From NCBI GenBank assembly GCA_905209455.1, contig CAJLTA010000001.1, positions 1 through 64,000 of the forward strand: 64,000 bases of DNA, written 5' to 3'. Position 1 is the stretch's first letter, and every line of letters starts with the position of its first letter. Below are positions 8,213 to 17,170 of this stretch, one piece after another. The translations under genes and the position numbers were made by a program. Under the pieces are notes generated by a model. The model had not been told where the DNA came from, searched no databases, and saw only the letters and a program-made list of their open reading frames with translations. Source of the stretch: an uncultured Collinsella sp. (GTDB taxonomy: Bacteria > Actinomycetota > Coriobacteriia > Coriobacteriales > Coriobacteriaceae).

Positions 8213-9517
8213 ATGCCCCAGCAGCGTAAGTTCTTCCCCGGCTGGCTCGTGGTGGCCTCCGGCTTCGTGATCATGGCCACGTGCTACACGATTTTCGTCA
8301 ACTGCATGAACCTGTTCCAGCCGCTCATCGTCAGCGACTTGGGAATATCTCTTGCGCAGTACAACATCTCCAATGCGATCTCTACCGTGGTGAGCGTTAT
8401 CGGATCGCTTGTCATTGGCCATGTTGCCGATAAGGTGAGTGGCCGCGTATTGGGCTCGCTCACCGTTATCGCTACCTCTGCCGTTCTTGCCAGCATGAGC
8501 TTTGTCGGTGAGCTGTGGCAGGTCTACGTGCTCTTTGCCGTTTCGGGCTGCTTCGCTGTGGCCTCGACCCGCCTGCTCATCAGCCTAGTGACCGCCAACT
8601 GGTTTACCGCCAAGCGAGGCCTTGCCATCTCCATCGCACTTTCGGGCTCGGGCTTTGGCGGCGCTATTCTCTCGCCGATCGTGAGCTCGCTTATCGTGAG
8701 TGTGGGCTGGCGCTCTGCGTTCCTGGTACTCGCTGCCGTCTGCATGGTGGCGGCACTGCCCATCACGGCCTACTCCTTCCGCACTAAGCCTTCCGAGATC
8801 GGCCTTAAGCCGCTCGGCGAGAACCCGGACGATCCGTCCGTCTCGACGGCTGGCGACAAGGACGAGCACACGGCGCCCGAGGTTAGCGTCGGCTGGTCTC
8901 GCATCAAGAAGAGCCCGGCGTTTTGGCTGCTTGTCGTCGCCTTCCTCTTTATGGGTCTCGTTAACGGCGCCATCTTGCCCAACCAAGTCACCAACATGAC
9001 GAGCGTTACCGTCAACGGCGCCAAGATCGTCACGGGCGGCCACGATCCCATGTGGGCCGGTACGGTGCTTTCGGCCTATATGGTCACCGTCGTTATCGCC
9101 AAGATTTCGCTCGGCGCCATCTACGATCGCTTTGGCCTGCGCTTTGGCAACGTGCTGGGATCCGTTGCGTGTATTGTCGCCTGTGTGGCGCTGTGCTTCC
9201 CCGCGACCGATCTTGGTCCCATCGTGGCTGCCGTGAGCTTTGGCGTCGGAACGTGCATGGGCACCATCACGCCTACTATTGCCGCGTCCAAGCAGTTTGG
9301 CATGGCCGACCTCGGCAAGGTCACGGGTACCATCACCTCGCTCGAGATGGTCGGCGGCACCGTGGGCGCCATTGTCTCGGGCGTGCTGTTCGACGCCACG
9401 GGCTCCTTTGCGAGCACCTGGATCGTGTGCTTGGCGTGCTCCGTGGTCATGCTCGTGTTCCTGCTGGTATCCGAGCCCATCGCCGCCAAGCTGCGCGCGA
9501 GCGTGGCGGGGGAGTAA
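8213..9517 (+). CDS. MFS transporter, OFA/monocarboxylate type
   Basis: A 12-helix major facilitator of 434 residues. The opening FFPGWLVVASGFVIM and the general plan, with a polar central loop at about residues 195-230, are like the OFA/monocarboxylate group that includes the oxalate-formate exchanger. The loop after helix 2 reads GHVADKVSGRVLG, the MFS motif A region, and its repeat IYDRFGLRFGN occurs in the second half. OFA-group members carry small carboxylates, but the substrate here is not known. AAGGAG precedes the ATG at the right distance. It follows an amidohydrolase gene, so a role in taking up an acyl amino acid or releasing a product is possible. Three palindromes lie between its stop and hisS. 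Confidence 0.82.
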   Translation: MPQQRKFFPGWLVVASGFVIMATCYTIFVNCMNLFQPLIVSDLGISLAQYNISNAISTVVSVIGSLVIGHVADKVSGRVLGSLTVIATSAVLASMSFVGELWQVYVLFAVSGCFAVASTRLLISLVTANWFTAKRGLAISIALSGSGFGGAILSPIVSSLIVSVGWRSAFLVLAAVCMVAALPITAYSFRTKPSEIGLKPLGENPDDPSVSTAGDKDEHTAPEVSVGWSRIKKSPAFWLLVVAFLFMGLVNGAILPNQVTNMTSVTVNGAKIVTGGHDPMWAGTVLSAYMVTVVIAKISLGAIYDRFGLRFGNVLGSVACIVACVALCFPATDLGPIVAAVSFGVGTCMGTITPTIAASKQFGMADLGKVTGTITSLEMVGGTVGAIVSGVLFDATGSFASTWIVCLACSVVMLVFLLVSEPIAAKLRASVAGE

Positions 9518-9570
9518 GCACGCTGCCGCGTTTGCCGGCTCACCCAACTCTGCCCGCGGCGGTCTTGGGA

Positions 9571-9603
9571 GCCGAATGGATGCTCGTACCATCATTCGGT
9601 TTC
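9571..9603 (+). terminator. Hairpin after the MFS gene
   Basis: CCGAATG(G)ATG pairs with CATCATTCGG, followed by TTT. It is the first of three consecutive palindromes in the 304-base gap before hisS. Confidence 0.5.
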
Positions 9604-9627
9604 CAAGGTCGCCGCAGGCCAAAGGAC

Positions 9628-9689
9628 GATCCCTATTCCTCCGTCCCCAAGGAATCACGTGATCCGAAGGGGACGGAGGAAAAGGGATC
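9628..9689. repeat. 62-bp palindrome, GATCC/GGGGACGGAGGA family
   Basis: Arms at 9628-9648 and 9669-9689 are complementary over 21 bases with one mismatch. Its right half, TGATCCG-AA-GGGGACGGAGGA and GGATCA, matches the element at 41289-41319 almost base for base and is related to the one inside the ABC gene at 48029-48060. Confidence 0.7.
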
Positions 9690-9691
9690 AC

Positions 9692-9761
9692 AAACAGCGG
9701 CGGCGCGTCTGGCCGAACGAGTCCCCATACCCTCGTTCGGTCAGACGCGCCACCGCTGTTT
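9692..9761. repeat. 70-bp palindrome before hisS
   Basis: Thirty-base arms at 9692-9721 and 9732-9761 (AAACAGCGG...CGAACGAG and its complement) pair with very few mismatches around a 10-base loop. The right arm runs into TGTGTTTGTG, so it could end transcription just before the hisS promoter. Confidence 0.7.
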
Positions 9762-9773
9762 GTGTTTGTGCCG

Positions 9774-9779
9774 TATAAT
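9774..9779 (+). promoter_or_regulatory. -10 element of hisS
   Basis: A perfect TATAAT lies 43 bases before the hisS ATG. No clear -35 hexamer stands 16-18 bases upstream, because that space is the end of the palindrome. No T-box motif is visible in this short leader. Confidence 0.5.
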
Positions 9780-9821
9780 GACCGTTACCTATGACGCGAT
9801 ACAAAAGAAAGGTGTTTGCCC

Positions 9822-11135
9822 ATGCAGGCACAGAAGGCGGAGGGAACCCGCGACCTTATCGGCGCCGAGATGCGCGCCTGGCAAAAGATGCAGCAGATTG
9901 CGGCCGGCGTGTTCGAGCCGTTTGGTTTTAAACCCATCGAGACGCCCGCGATCGAGCAGGTGGACGTGTTTGTCCACGGTATCGGCCAGTCGACCGACGT
10001 CGTGCGCAAGGAAATGTTCCGCGTGTTCAGCGGTGCCAACCTGGAGCGCGTCTTTACCGAGGGCACCGACACCAAACTCAAGCCCAAGCAGCGCCTGGCG
10101 CTTCGCCCCGAGGGCACGGCCGGCGTGGTGCGCGCTGTCGTCGAGAACAATCTGGTGCCCCAGGGCTCCACGCCGTTTAAGGCGTACTACGCCGAGGCCA
10201 TGTTCCGCGGCGAGCGTCCCCAGAAGGGCCGCCTGCGCCAGTTCCACCAGGTGGGCATCGAGTGGCTCGGCGCTCCCGATCCGGCGGCAGACGCCGAGTG
10301 CATCATCATGCTCATGGAGTTTTACAAGCGCCTGGGCTTCGATCTTTCCAAGCTTCGTCTGCTCATTAACTCGATGGGCGACGCTCAGTGCCGTCCGGCT
10401 TACCGCGAGCAAGTCAAGCAGTTTATCCTCGATCACGCAGACGAGATGTGCGATGAGTGCCGCGAGCGCGCCGAGCTCAACCCGCTGCGTGCCTTTGACT
10501 GCAAGAACGACCACTGCCGCGAGATCATGGCCGAGGCCCCGCTGATGGGCGACAACCTGTGCGACGAGTGCCGCGAGCACTACGAGCAGGTCAAGCGCTA
10601 TCTGGATGCCGCCGGTATCGAGTATGTCGAGGATCCCACCCTGGTGCGTGGTCTGGACTACTACACCCGCACTGTCTTTGAGGTCGAGGCTCCCGGCGCC
10701 GGCGTCGGTTCCATCGGTGGCGGCGGCCGCTACGACGGCCTGGTCGAGCTCGAGGGTGGCAAGCCCACGGCGGGCGTCGGCTTTGCCGTCGGTTTTGAGC
10801 GCGCCCTGCTGGCCCTGCAGGCCTTTGGCAGCGATCTGGGTGCCGATGAGGCCCCGTGCGTCTATGTCGCCAACGCCGGCAAGGAGCTGCGCCAGAACGT
10901 CTTTGCCATTACGCAGGAGCTTCGCGCCGCAGGTATCGTGACCGAGGCCGACTATCAGGGTCGTTCGCTCAAGGCTCAGTTTAAGCAGGCCGATAAGGTA
11001 GGCGCCAAGCTCATCCTGGTCCTGGGCGGCGACGAGCTTGCCGCCGGCAAGGTCAAGGTGCGCGACATGGAGAGCCATGAAGAGGTCCTTGCCGATCTGG
11101 CCAACGTTGTCGAGGCGGTTCGCGAGCGCCTGTAG
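9822..11135 (+). CDS. hisS: Histidyl-tRNA synthetase
   Basis: Charges tRNA-His with histidine in the cytoplasm. The 437-residue protein starts QAQKAEGTRDLIG, the usual N-terminus with the GT(R/K)D signature. Class II motif 2 is visible in AMFRGERPQKGRLRQFHQVGIEWLG. The two histidine-recognition sequences are LVRGLDYYTRTVFE and the nearby GGGRYDGL. Motif 3 is in GVGFAVGFERALLAL, and an anticodon-binding domain fills about the last 95 residues. ATG 9822 is preferred over the in-frame TTG at 9816 because AAAGG at 9808-9812 is well placed for it. It stands alone between palindromes and ppc; aspS is not next to it as in many bacteria but lies about 9.6 kb downstream. Confidence 0.95.
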   Translation: MQAQKAEGTRDLIGAEMRAWQKMQQIAAGVFEPFGFKPIETPAIEQVDVFVHGIGQSTDVVRKEMFRVFSGANLERVFTEGTDTKLKPKQRLALRPEGTAGVVRAVVENNLVPQGSTPFKAYYAEAMFRGERPQKGRLRQFHQVGIEWLGAPDPAADAECIIMLMEFYKRLGFDLSKLRLLINSMGDAQCRPAYREQVKQFILDHADEMCDECRERAELNPLRAFDCKNDHCREIMAEAPLMGDNLCDECREHYEQVKRYLDAAGIEYVEDPTLVRGLDYYTRTVFEVEAPGAGVGSIGGGGRYDGLVELEGGKPTAGVGFAVGFERALLALQAFGSDLGADEAPCVYVANAGKELRQNVFAITQELRAAGIVTEADYQGRSLKAQFKQADKVGAKLILVLGGDELAAGKVKVRDMESHEEVLADLANVVEAVRERL

Positions 11136-11196
11136 CGTATGATTTTTGAGCTGCGGGTCCGCTGACACGTCCCGCTTGCGCCGAGCGATTGTTACG

Positions 11197-11232
11197 GGGG
11201 TGTTTCGCATTTATGCGGAATGCCCTCGTTTG
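11197..11232 (+). terminator. Possible terminator after hisS
   Basis: GGGTGTTTCGCAT pairs with ATGCGGAATGCCC with wobble pairs around a tiny loop. The following TCGTTTG is only weakly T-rich. Confidence 0.35.
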
Positions 11233-11286
11233 CATATGCCGCCCACCGAGAAATACGACCATTTGGGGCAAAAACCCTTGCAATGC

Positions 11287-11349
11287 AGAAAATACTTTTG
11301 TGTGGTAAAGCGCAATCAGTGTCGAAAGTATTTCTCAAGCGCCTATAAT
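11287..11349 (+). promoter_or_regulatory. ppc promoter with upstream inverted repeat
   Basis: TATAAT at 11344-11349 is a perfect -10. The -35 is weak (TGTCGA at 11320-11325, 18 bases away). An inverted repeat, AGAAAATACTTT (11287-11298) and AAAGTATTTCT (11325-11335), overlaps the -35 region and could be an operator for an unidentified regulator. Confidence 0.5.
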
Positions 11350-11393
11350 GAATACCGCATGTTACGTGCATAGAAGGAGGAATGGGAGGAAAC

Positions 11394-14207
11394 GTGGCTG
11401 AGAACCTAAGCAACCAGTCTGTACCCGAAGCCGCGGCGCGCGTCGCTGCCGTGGTCAACCGCCTCGTTAACCGAATCGGCTCGAATGCCGAGTCCAGGGA
11501 GCGTCTCGCCGAGATCGAGATCCCCGAGGAGCTGCGCGACAATCTGGCGCTGTTCCTGCGCCTGGAGCGTCGTGTGCTTAGCGAGTATGATCCTGAGATC
11601 GCGGACCTGTTCGACAAGATCCTGTCGGCCGAGATTGTGGCCAATGCTGGCAACCCCGGTAGCCGCGCTGCCGACGAGTCCGTTGACGAACAGGGCGTGC
11701 CCACTGCCGACGAGCCCACCGCCGTGGCGTTTCGCGAAGTCGTCGATCTGATTGACAGCCTGCCGCTTGATAAGCAGCAGGTCATCGTTCGCGCCTTTAC
11801 GAGCTTCTTCCACTTGGCAAACCTGTCGGAGGAGAACTACCGTGTGGCGCAGCTGCGCGAGCGCGAGGCCGGCGCATCGACCGATACCGAGGTCGATCCC
11901 GCCAACGAACTCACCGTCGCCTATCACCAGTTGGTAAACGAGATGGGCGTCGAGGGTGCCAATGAGCTGCTCGGCAAGCTCGAGTTCCACCCTGTCTTTA
12001 CCGCACATCCCACCGAGGCCCGTCGTAAGGCCGTCGAGGGCAAGATTCGCCGTATCTCCAACCTGCTGGAGGAGCGTCCGCGTCTGGGCGGCTCCGACCT
12101 GGTGGAGAACGAGCGCCATATGCTGCAGGAGATCGACGCCCTGGTGCGTACGAGCCCCATCGCGCTCAAGAAGCCCACGCCGGTCGAGGAAGCCGATACC
12201 ATCATCGACATCTTCGATAACACGCTGTTCGACGTTATCCCCGTCATCTATCGTCGTTTTGACGACTGGGTGCTGGGCGACAAGGCCGGTACCGTGCCGC
12301 CGCTGTGCCCGGCGTTCTTCCATCCCGGCAGCTGGATCGGTTCCGACCGCGACGGTAACCCCAACGTCACCGCCAAGGTGAGCCGTGAGGTTGCCGCCAA
12401 GTACTTTACCCACATGGTGCTCAAGCTCGAGGACAAGTGCCGCCGCATCGGCCGCAACCTCACGCTCGAGGCCACCTACAGCAAGCCGTCTGCCGAGCTC
12501 ATCAACCTGTGGAACCATCAGGTCGAGATGAGTACCCAGTACACGGCCCGCGCCGAGCTGATTTCCGAGCACGAGCCGCATCGCGCCGTCATGCTCGTCA
12601 TGGCCGACCGTCTGAACGCCACCGTGCGCCGTATCACCGACACCATGTACCACAGCGCCGACGAGTTCCTGGATGACCTGCGCGTCGTCCAGCGTTCGCT
12701 TGCTGCCTGCGGTGCCGTCCGTGCCGCCTACGGTCCGGTCCAGACCATCATCTGGCAGGTCGAGTCCTTCGGCTTCCACATGGTCGAGATGGAGTTCCGT
12801 CAGCACTCCGTGGTGCATGCCCGCGCCCTTAAGGATATCCACGAGAACGGTATCCATGGCGACCTGCAGCCCATGACGCGCGAGGTCATCGATACCTTCC
12901 GCGCTATCGGCTCCATCCAAAAGCGCTACGGCAAGAAGATGGCGCATCGCTACATCATCTCGTTTACCAAGAGCGCCCAGCATGTGGCCGACGTCTTTGA
13001 GCTTGCCCACCTGTCCTTCGCACACGAGGAGGATGTCCCCGAGCTCGACGTGATCCCGCTGTTCGAGCAGCTCGAGGACCTCGAGGGCTGCGTTGACGTG
13101 CTCGACCAGATGCTTACGCTGCCCGTGGTGCAGAAGCGCCTTGCCCAGACCAACCGCCGCATGGAGGTCATGCTGGGCTATTCCGACTCCTCCAAGGATG
13201 CCGGTCCTACCACGGCCATGCTCGCGCTGCACTCCGCGCAGGAGCGCATCGCCAAGTGGGCCGAGAAGAACGATATCGACCTGGTGCTCATGCACGGCCG
13301 CGGCGGTGCCGTGGGCCGTGGCGGCGGCCCGGCCAACAAGGCCGTGCTGGCGCAGCCCAAGGGTTCGGTCAACTGCTTCTTTAAGCTCACCGAGCAGGGC
13401 GAGGTCATCTTTGCCCGTTACGGCAACCGCACGCTGGCTCAGCGCCATGTTGAGTCCGTTGCCGCCGCAACGCTTTTGCAGTCGGCCCCGAGTGTCGAGA
13501 AGACCAACACCGAGACCACTCAGAAGTTCTGGGATATGGCCGAGAAGCTCAACACCGCAAGCCACGAGCGTTATCTGGACCTGCTGAACACCGAGGACTT
13601 TACGCCATGGTTCTCGACCGTGACGCCGCTGACCGAGGTCGGTCTGCTGCCGATCGGCTCGCGTCCCGCTAAGCGCGGCCTGGGCGCCAAGTCGCTCGAT
13701 GACCTGCGTACCATTCCGTGGATCTTCAGCTGGAGCCAGGCGCGCATTAACCTTGCCGCTTGGTACGGCCTGGGCACCGCCTGCGAGCAGCTTGGCGATC
13801 TTGACCAGCTCAAGGCTGCCTACCAGGAGTGGCCGTTCTTCCGCACGTTCATCGACAACATCGAGATGTCGATCGCTAAGACCGATCAGCGCATCGCCAA
13901 GATGTATCTGCACCTGGGCGATCGCCAGGATTTGTCCGAGAAGGTCTTTACCGAGATGCAGCTCACCCGTAAGTGGGTCCTTGCCATCGTCGGTGACGAG
14001 TGGCCGCTGCAGCGCCGCCGCGTGCTTGGCTGCGCCGTCCGCGTCCGTAACCCCTACGTCGACGCCCTGTCCATCGCCCAGGTCCGCGCCCTTCGCGAGG
14101 TGCGTATGAACCAGGACGAGATGGCCGAGGAGAAGAAGGCCGAGTACATGAGCCTGATTCTTTCGACTGTGACCGGCGTCTCGGCAGGACTGCAGAACAC
14201 GGGGTAA
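11394..14207 (+). CDS. ppc: Phosphoenolpyruvate carboxylase
   Basis: Adds bicarbonate to phosphoenolpyruvate to give oxaloacetate, feeding the reductive branch of the TCA cycle. Family signatures are clear: VFTAHPTEARR with the catalytic His, GSDRDGNPNVT, EFRQHSVVHARAL, GYSDSSKDAGPTTAM, the loop MHGRGGAVGRGGGP, and the C-terminal QNTG that ends nearly all bacterial PEPCs. At about 937 residues it is a little longer than the E. coli enzyme. Some of the extra length is an insertion near residues 80-110 (GSRAADESVDEQG region). The start is ambiguous: GTG 11394 is used because it sits after both AAGGAGG (11374-11380) and GGAGG, while ATG 11382 lies only one base from the first. Both give the same frame. 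Confidence 0.95.
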   Translation: MAENLSNQSVPEAAARVAAVVNRLVNRIGSNAESRERLAEIEIPEELRDNLALFLRLERRVLSEYDPEIADLFDKILSAEIVANAGNPGSRAADESVDEQGVPTADEPTAVAFREVVDLIDSLPLDKQQVIVRAFTSFFHLANLSEENYRVAQLREREAGASTDTEVDPANELTVAYHQLVNEMGVEGANELLGKLEFHPVFTAHPTEARRKAVEGKIRRISNLLEERPRLGGSDLVENERHMLQEIDALVRTSPIALKKPTPVEEADTIIDIFDNTLFDVIPVIYRRFDDWVLGDKAGTVPPLCPAFFHPGSWIGSDRDGNPNVTAKVSREVAAKYFTHMVLKLEDKCRRIGRNLTLEATYSKPSAELINLWNHQVEMSTQYTARAELISEHEPHRAVMLVMADRLNATVRRITDTMYHSADEFLDDLRVVQRSLAACGAVRAAYGPVQTIIWQVESFGFHMVEMEFRQHSVVHARALKDIHENGIHGDLQPMTREVIDTFRAIGSIQKRYGKKMAHRYIISFTKSAQHVADVFELAHLSFAHEEDVPELDVIPLFEQLEDLEGCVDVLDQMLTLPVVQKRLAQTNRRMEVMLGYSDSSKDAGPTTAMLALHSAQERIAKWAEKNDIDLVLMHGRGGAVGRGGGPANKAVLAQPKGSVNCFFKLTEQGEVIFARYGNRTLAQRHVESVAAATLLQSAPSVEKTNTETTQKFWDMAEKLNTASHERYLDLLNTEDFTPWFSTVTPLTEVGLLPIGSRPAKRGLGAKSLDDLRTIPWIFSWSQARINLAAWYGLGTACEQLGDLDQLKAAYQEWPFFRTFIDNIEMSIAKTDQRIAKMYLHLGDRQDLSEKVFTEMQLTRKWVLAIVGDEWPLQRRRVLGCAVRVRNPYVDALSIAQVRALREVRMNQDEMAEEKKAEYMSLILSTVTGVSAGLQNTG

Positions 14208-14230
14208 TCGATAGCCCTGTGGCTCTCACC

Positions 14231-14357
14231 GGGGCCCGATGGGTTTCCCTCTGAATGCGTCCTCGCACTTGAAGCCCCCTTATCCTGCTCCTTCGGAGCT
14301 GCGGATAAGGGGGCTTCGTGCTGCGGAATGCATTCAGGGGGAAACCCATCGGGTCCC
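14231..14357. repeat. Nested long palindrome after ppc
   Basis: Outer arms at 14231-14258 and 14330-14357 are complementary over 28 bases with two mismatches. Inner arms lie at 14264-14284 and 14303-14321 (CCCCCTTATCC with GGATAAGGGGG). The linkers GCGTCCTCG and CTGCGGA also appear in the same places in the palindrome at 17171-17297, although the arms differ. It may also act as the ppc terminator. Confidence 0.75.
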
Positions 14358-14930
14358 TTCGTCCTCGGTCTTCTGGGATTAAAGCTGAAGGGAATAAGGC
14401 GCGCTTCGCGCATAGCGTGGAGTGCGGCGAGGGCTTCTTGCGTCCTGCGGAGTGTGCCTAAAAGTAAACTAATGGCGGGCCCTGCGATGTCCGGTCTTCG
14501 GCGGATCAGCCGCTGGGTGAGGGTGGTGCTTGGGGCGACGTGCAAAAAACGGAGTTTTCAGCAGCCAAAGATTGATGCATAAGGCCATAGCCGGCTTTCG
14601 CTGCCTTTGTTGATGCTTTTGCACGACGATTGGGCTTTGGCGACGATCATATATGGCTGGTTTCTCGCCGCATGCTATCCAGATGGGTCGAGTCATGAGG
14701 ACTATCTACCTTTTGAAAGATTTTTGGCACCAAAATCTTATCCCGCGATGCTGAATACTCGCAAAAATGCACGCTCCGGAGGGTACTACCCAGTTATGGC
14801 CAGAAATCCATGCGCCATCTTATGCAATTAATTAACGAATTTATGCAAAATGGCTTACGTGCGTACGTCTCGGACTAGATGTTTGCCTCGGCGCTGCGTA
14901 AATCATCCTGTCTATAGTGTCTTTGACAGG
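14358..14930. other. Gene-free stretch with half a repeat
   Basis: No gene is supported here. A 22-base string at 14433-14454 (GCTTCTTGCGTCCTGCGG and following bases) is identical to 17248-17269 in the next palindrome, so this may be half of a degraded copy. A 74-codon frame at 14607-14831 lacks a ribosome binding site and resembles nothing I know. Local composition is less GC-rich than the flanking genes. Confidence 0.5.
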
Positions 14931-14967
14931 CGGCTGCGGTCCCGTTTGGGGTCGCGGCCGTTTTGTT
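14931..14967 (+). terminator. Strong hairpin and T-tract upstream of larA
   Basis: A 13-bp stem (14931-14943 with 14948-14960, including G-T wobbles) with a GTTT loop is followed by TTTTGTTG. No gene on this strand ends just upstream, so it is either a leader attenuator for larA, which begins 120 bases later, or the end of an unseen small transcript. A TATAGT at 14913-14918 precedes it. Confidence 0.6.
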
Positions 14968-15087
14968 GTGGGTCAAATATGAACGTTGTGTTAATGAGTC
15001 GGTGGACGGTGGTGTTTTTCGGTGAGCGGCGTATCCTTCCAACGGTTTATCTAGTGTGTCAGTTGAAAAGGAAGAGGGCGCTCGTCA

Positions 15088-16365
15088 TTGTTTGAATGTG
15101 AACTGCCGTTTGACCACAAGACGTTGCATCTGGAGCTCGAGGATAAGAACTTCGCGGGTGTGATGGAAGGTCATCAAAACGAGTTTAAGACCACGAAATC
15201 GCAGGAAGAGCTGGTAGGGGAGTCGCTTGCCAACCCTTATGGCTCGCCGTCGCTCGAGGAGCTTTGTGCTGGCAAGAAGGATATCGTCATCATTAGCTCC
15301 GACCATACGCGTCCCGTTCCCTCGCGTGTGACGATGCCTATTCTGCTGCATCACATCCATTCCGCTGCGCCCGAGGCTCGCGTGCGCATTTTGGTTGCTA
15401 CGGGTATGCATCGTCCGTCGACGCATGAGGAACTCGTCAACAAGTACGGCGAGGAGATCGTTGCCAACGAGGAAATCGTTATGCACGTCGCGACCGATGA
15501 CAGCATGATGAAAAAGATCGGCACCCTGCCTTCTGGCGGCGAGTGCATCATCAACAAGATTGCTGCCGATTGCGATCTGCTGCTTGCCGAGGGCTTTATT
15601 GAGCCGCACTTCTTTGCCGGTTTCTCTGGTAGCCGCAAGTCCGTCCTGCCTGGCATCGCCAGCTACAAGACCATCATGTACAACCACAACGGTCAGTTTG
15701 TGAACGATTCCCATTCGCGTGCCGGCAACCTGTGCCACAACCACGTGAGCGAGGACATGTTTGCCGCTGCCGAGATGGCTCACCTTGCCTTTGTGCTCAA
15801 CGTGGTGCTCAACGGCAAGCACGAGGTCATCGGCTCCTTTGCCGGCGACATCCACAAGGCGCACGAGGCTGGCTGCGAGTTCGTGAAGAGCCTTGCCGGC
15901 GTTGAGCCCGTCGAGTGCGAGATTGCCATTACCACCAACGGCGGCTACCCGCTCGACCAGAACATCTATCAGGCCGTGAAGGGCATGTGCTCTGCCGAGG
16001 CTACGCTTCCCGAGGGCGGCGTGATCATCGACGTCGCCGGCTGTGCCGACGGTCACGGTGGCGAGGGCTTCTATCACAACATCGCCGACAACGATCCGGC
16101 GGAGTTTGAGCGTGCCTGCATCGACCGTCCTAAGGACGAGACCCTGCCCGACCAGTGGACGAGCCAGATCTTTGCCCGCATCCTGGCGCATCACCCTGTG
16201 ATCATGGTCACCGACCTGTGCGATCACCAGATGATCAAGGATATGCACATGACGCCGGTCAACACCCTCGATGAGGCGCTCAAGCTCGCCTTTGAGATGA
16301 AGGGTGCCGATGCCAAGGTGGCCGTCATTCCCGATGGCCTGGGCGTTGTCGTCGCACAGCACTAG
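15088..16365 (+). CDS. larA: Nickel-dependent lactate racemase (LarA family)
   Basis: Interconverts D- and L-lactate, or a related 2-hydroxy acid, with a covalently bound nickel-pincer nucleotide. The 425-residue protein has the signature blocks of LarA: SDHTRPVPSR with the substrate-binding Arg, VATGMHRPST with an active-site His, EPHFFAGFSGSRKSVLPG with the catalytic His and the Lys that carries the cofactor, and a further His in MYNHNGQF. The start is a TTG at 15088 with AAGGAAGAGGG nine bases upstream; there is no good ATG. A LarD-like channel follows 49 bases later, and larB and larC lie on the opposite strand nearby, which supports the assignment. LarA paralogues with other 2-hydroxyacid substrates exist, so lactate is likely, not proven. 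Confidence 0.87.
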   Translation: MFECELPFDHKTLHLELEDKNFAGVMEGHQNEFKTTKSQEELVGESLANPYGSPSLEELCAGKKDIVIISSDHTRPVPSRVTMPILLHHIHSAAPEARVRILVATGMHRPSTHEELVNKYGEEIVANEEIVMHVATDDSMMKKIGTLPSGGECIINKIAADCDLLLAEGFIEPHFFAGFSGSRKSVLPGIASYKTIMYNHNGQFVNDSHSRAGNLCHNHVSEDMFAAAEMAHLAFVLNVVLNGKHEVIGSFAGDIHKAHEAGCEFVKSLAGVEPVECEIAITTNGGYPLDQNIYQAVKGMCSAEATLPEGGVIIDVAGCADGHGGEGFYHNIADNDPAEFERACIDRPKDETLPDQWTSQIFARILAHHPVIMVTDLCDHQMIKDMHMTPVNTLDEALKLAFEMKGADAKVAVIPDGLGVVVAQH

Positions 16366-16414
16366 TACGCGGCCTAAACGAATCGTTTATAACCGACAAG
16401 AAAGATAAGGTTTT

Positions 16415-17146
16415 ATGCTTACCAAACTCCTCTGCGAATTCGGCGCAACGGCCCTCATGATCATCTTTGGCGTGGGCGTGCACTGCGATACCGTGCTTAA
16501 GGGTACCAAGTATCAGGGCTCCGGCCATATGTTTGCCATCACCACTTGGTCTTTTGGCATCTCGGTCTGCCTGTTTGTCTTTGGTGGCGCCGTGTGCATG
16601 AACCCGGCTATGGTGCTTGCCCAGTGCATCGTCGGTCTGGTGCCGTGGAGCAGCTGCATCCCCTTCATGATTGCCGATATGCTCGGCGGCTTTGCGGGTG
16701 CCGTGATCGCATGGTTGATGTATGCCGATGAGTTCAAGGCTTCCGATGGTGTCATCGATCCCATTGCTCAGCGCAACATCTTCTCGACCAACCCCACCAC
16801 CGAGGGTACGAACTATGCCCGTAATTTCTTCTGCGAGGCTATCTGCACCTTTGTGTTCATCAGCGCCATCCTTGCTGCTGCTAACCGTGCTGGCGAGAAC
16901 GTCCTGATGCTCGCTATCTGCGTCGGTCTGATCGTTTGGGCTGTTGGCATGGGCATGGGAGGTATCACTGGCTTCGCCATGAACCAGGCCCGTGACCTTG
17001 GTCCTCGCATGGCCTATCAGGTGCTGCCGATTAAGAACAAGGCTGACAACAGCTGGAAGTACGGCCTGCTTGTTCCTGGCATCGCTCCGTTTGTCGGTGC
17101 CGCTCTGGCCGCGCTGTTTGTGCACGGTTTCTTGGGCATGTTCTAG
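16415..17146 (+). CDS. Aquaporin/glycerol-facilitator family channel, LarD-like
   Basis: A six-helix MIP-family channel of 243 residues. Placed just after larA, it matches the position of LarD, the lactic acid channel in the Lactiplantibacillus lar operon, so uptake or release of lactic acid is the likely role. The first half-helix motif is CMNPAMVLAQ, with Cys in place of the usual His before NPA. The second is GFAMNQARDLGPR, where the otherwise near-universal NPA is NQA. The Arg of the selectivity filter (NQAR) is kept. Membrane segments are clear at the N-terminus, around 40-60, 85-105, 140-160, 170-190 and 220-240. The next feature is a very long perfect palindrome that may serve as terminator. 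Confidence 0.82.
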   Translation: MLTKLLCEFGATALMIIFGVGVHCDTVLKGTKYQGSGHMFAITTWSFGISVCLFVFGGAVCMNPAMVLAQCIVGLVPWSSCIPFMIADMLGGFAGAVIAWLMYADEFKASDGVIDPIAQRNIFSTNPTTEGTNYARNFFCEAICTFVFISAILAAANRAGENVLMLAICVGLIVWAVGMGMGGITGFAMNQARDLGPRMAYQVLPIKNKADNSWKYGLLVPGIAPFVGAALAALFVHGFLGMF

Positions 17147-17170
17147 TCCAAGACAATTGATATAACGCCC

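Noticed and set aside
14607..14831. Small gene of 74 codons upstream of larA
   Set aside because: No ribosome binding site, no recognisable motif, and codon use unlike the neighbours. Treated as non-coding.
14923..14928. TTGACA as a -35 for larA
   Set aside because: A perfect hexamer, but the -10 position 17 bases on lies inside the terminator stem and does not match.
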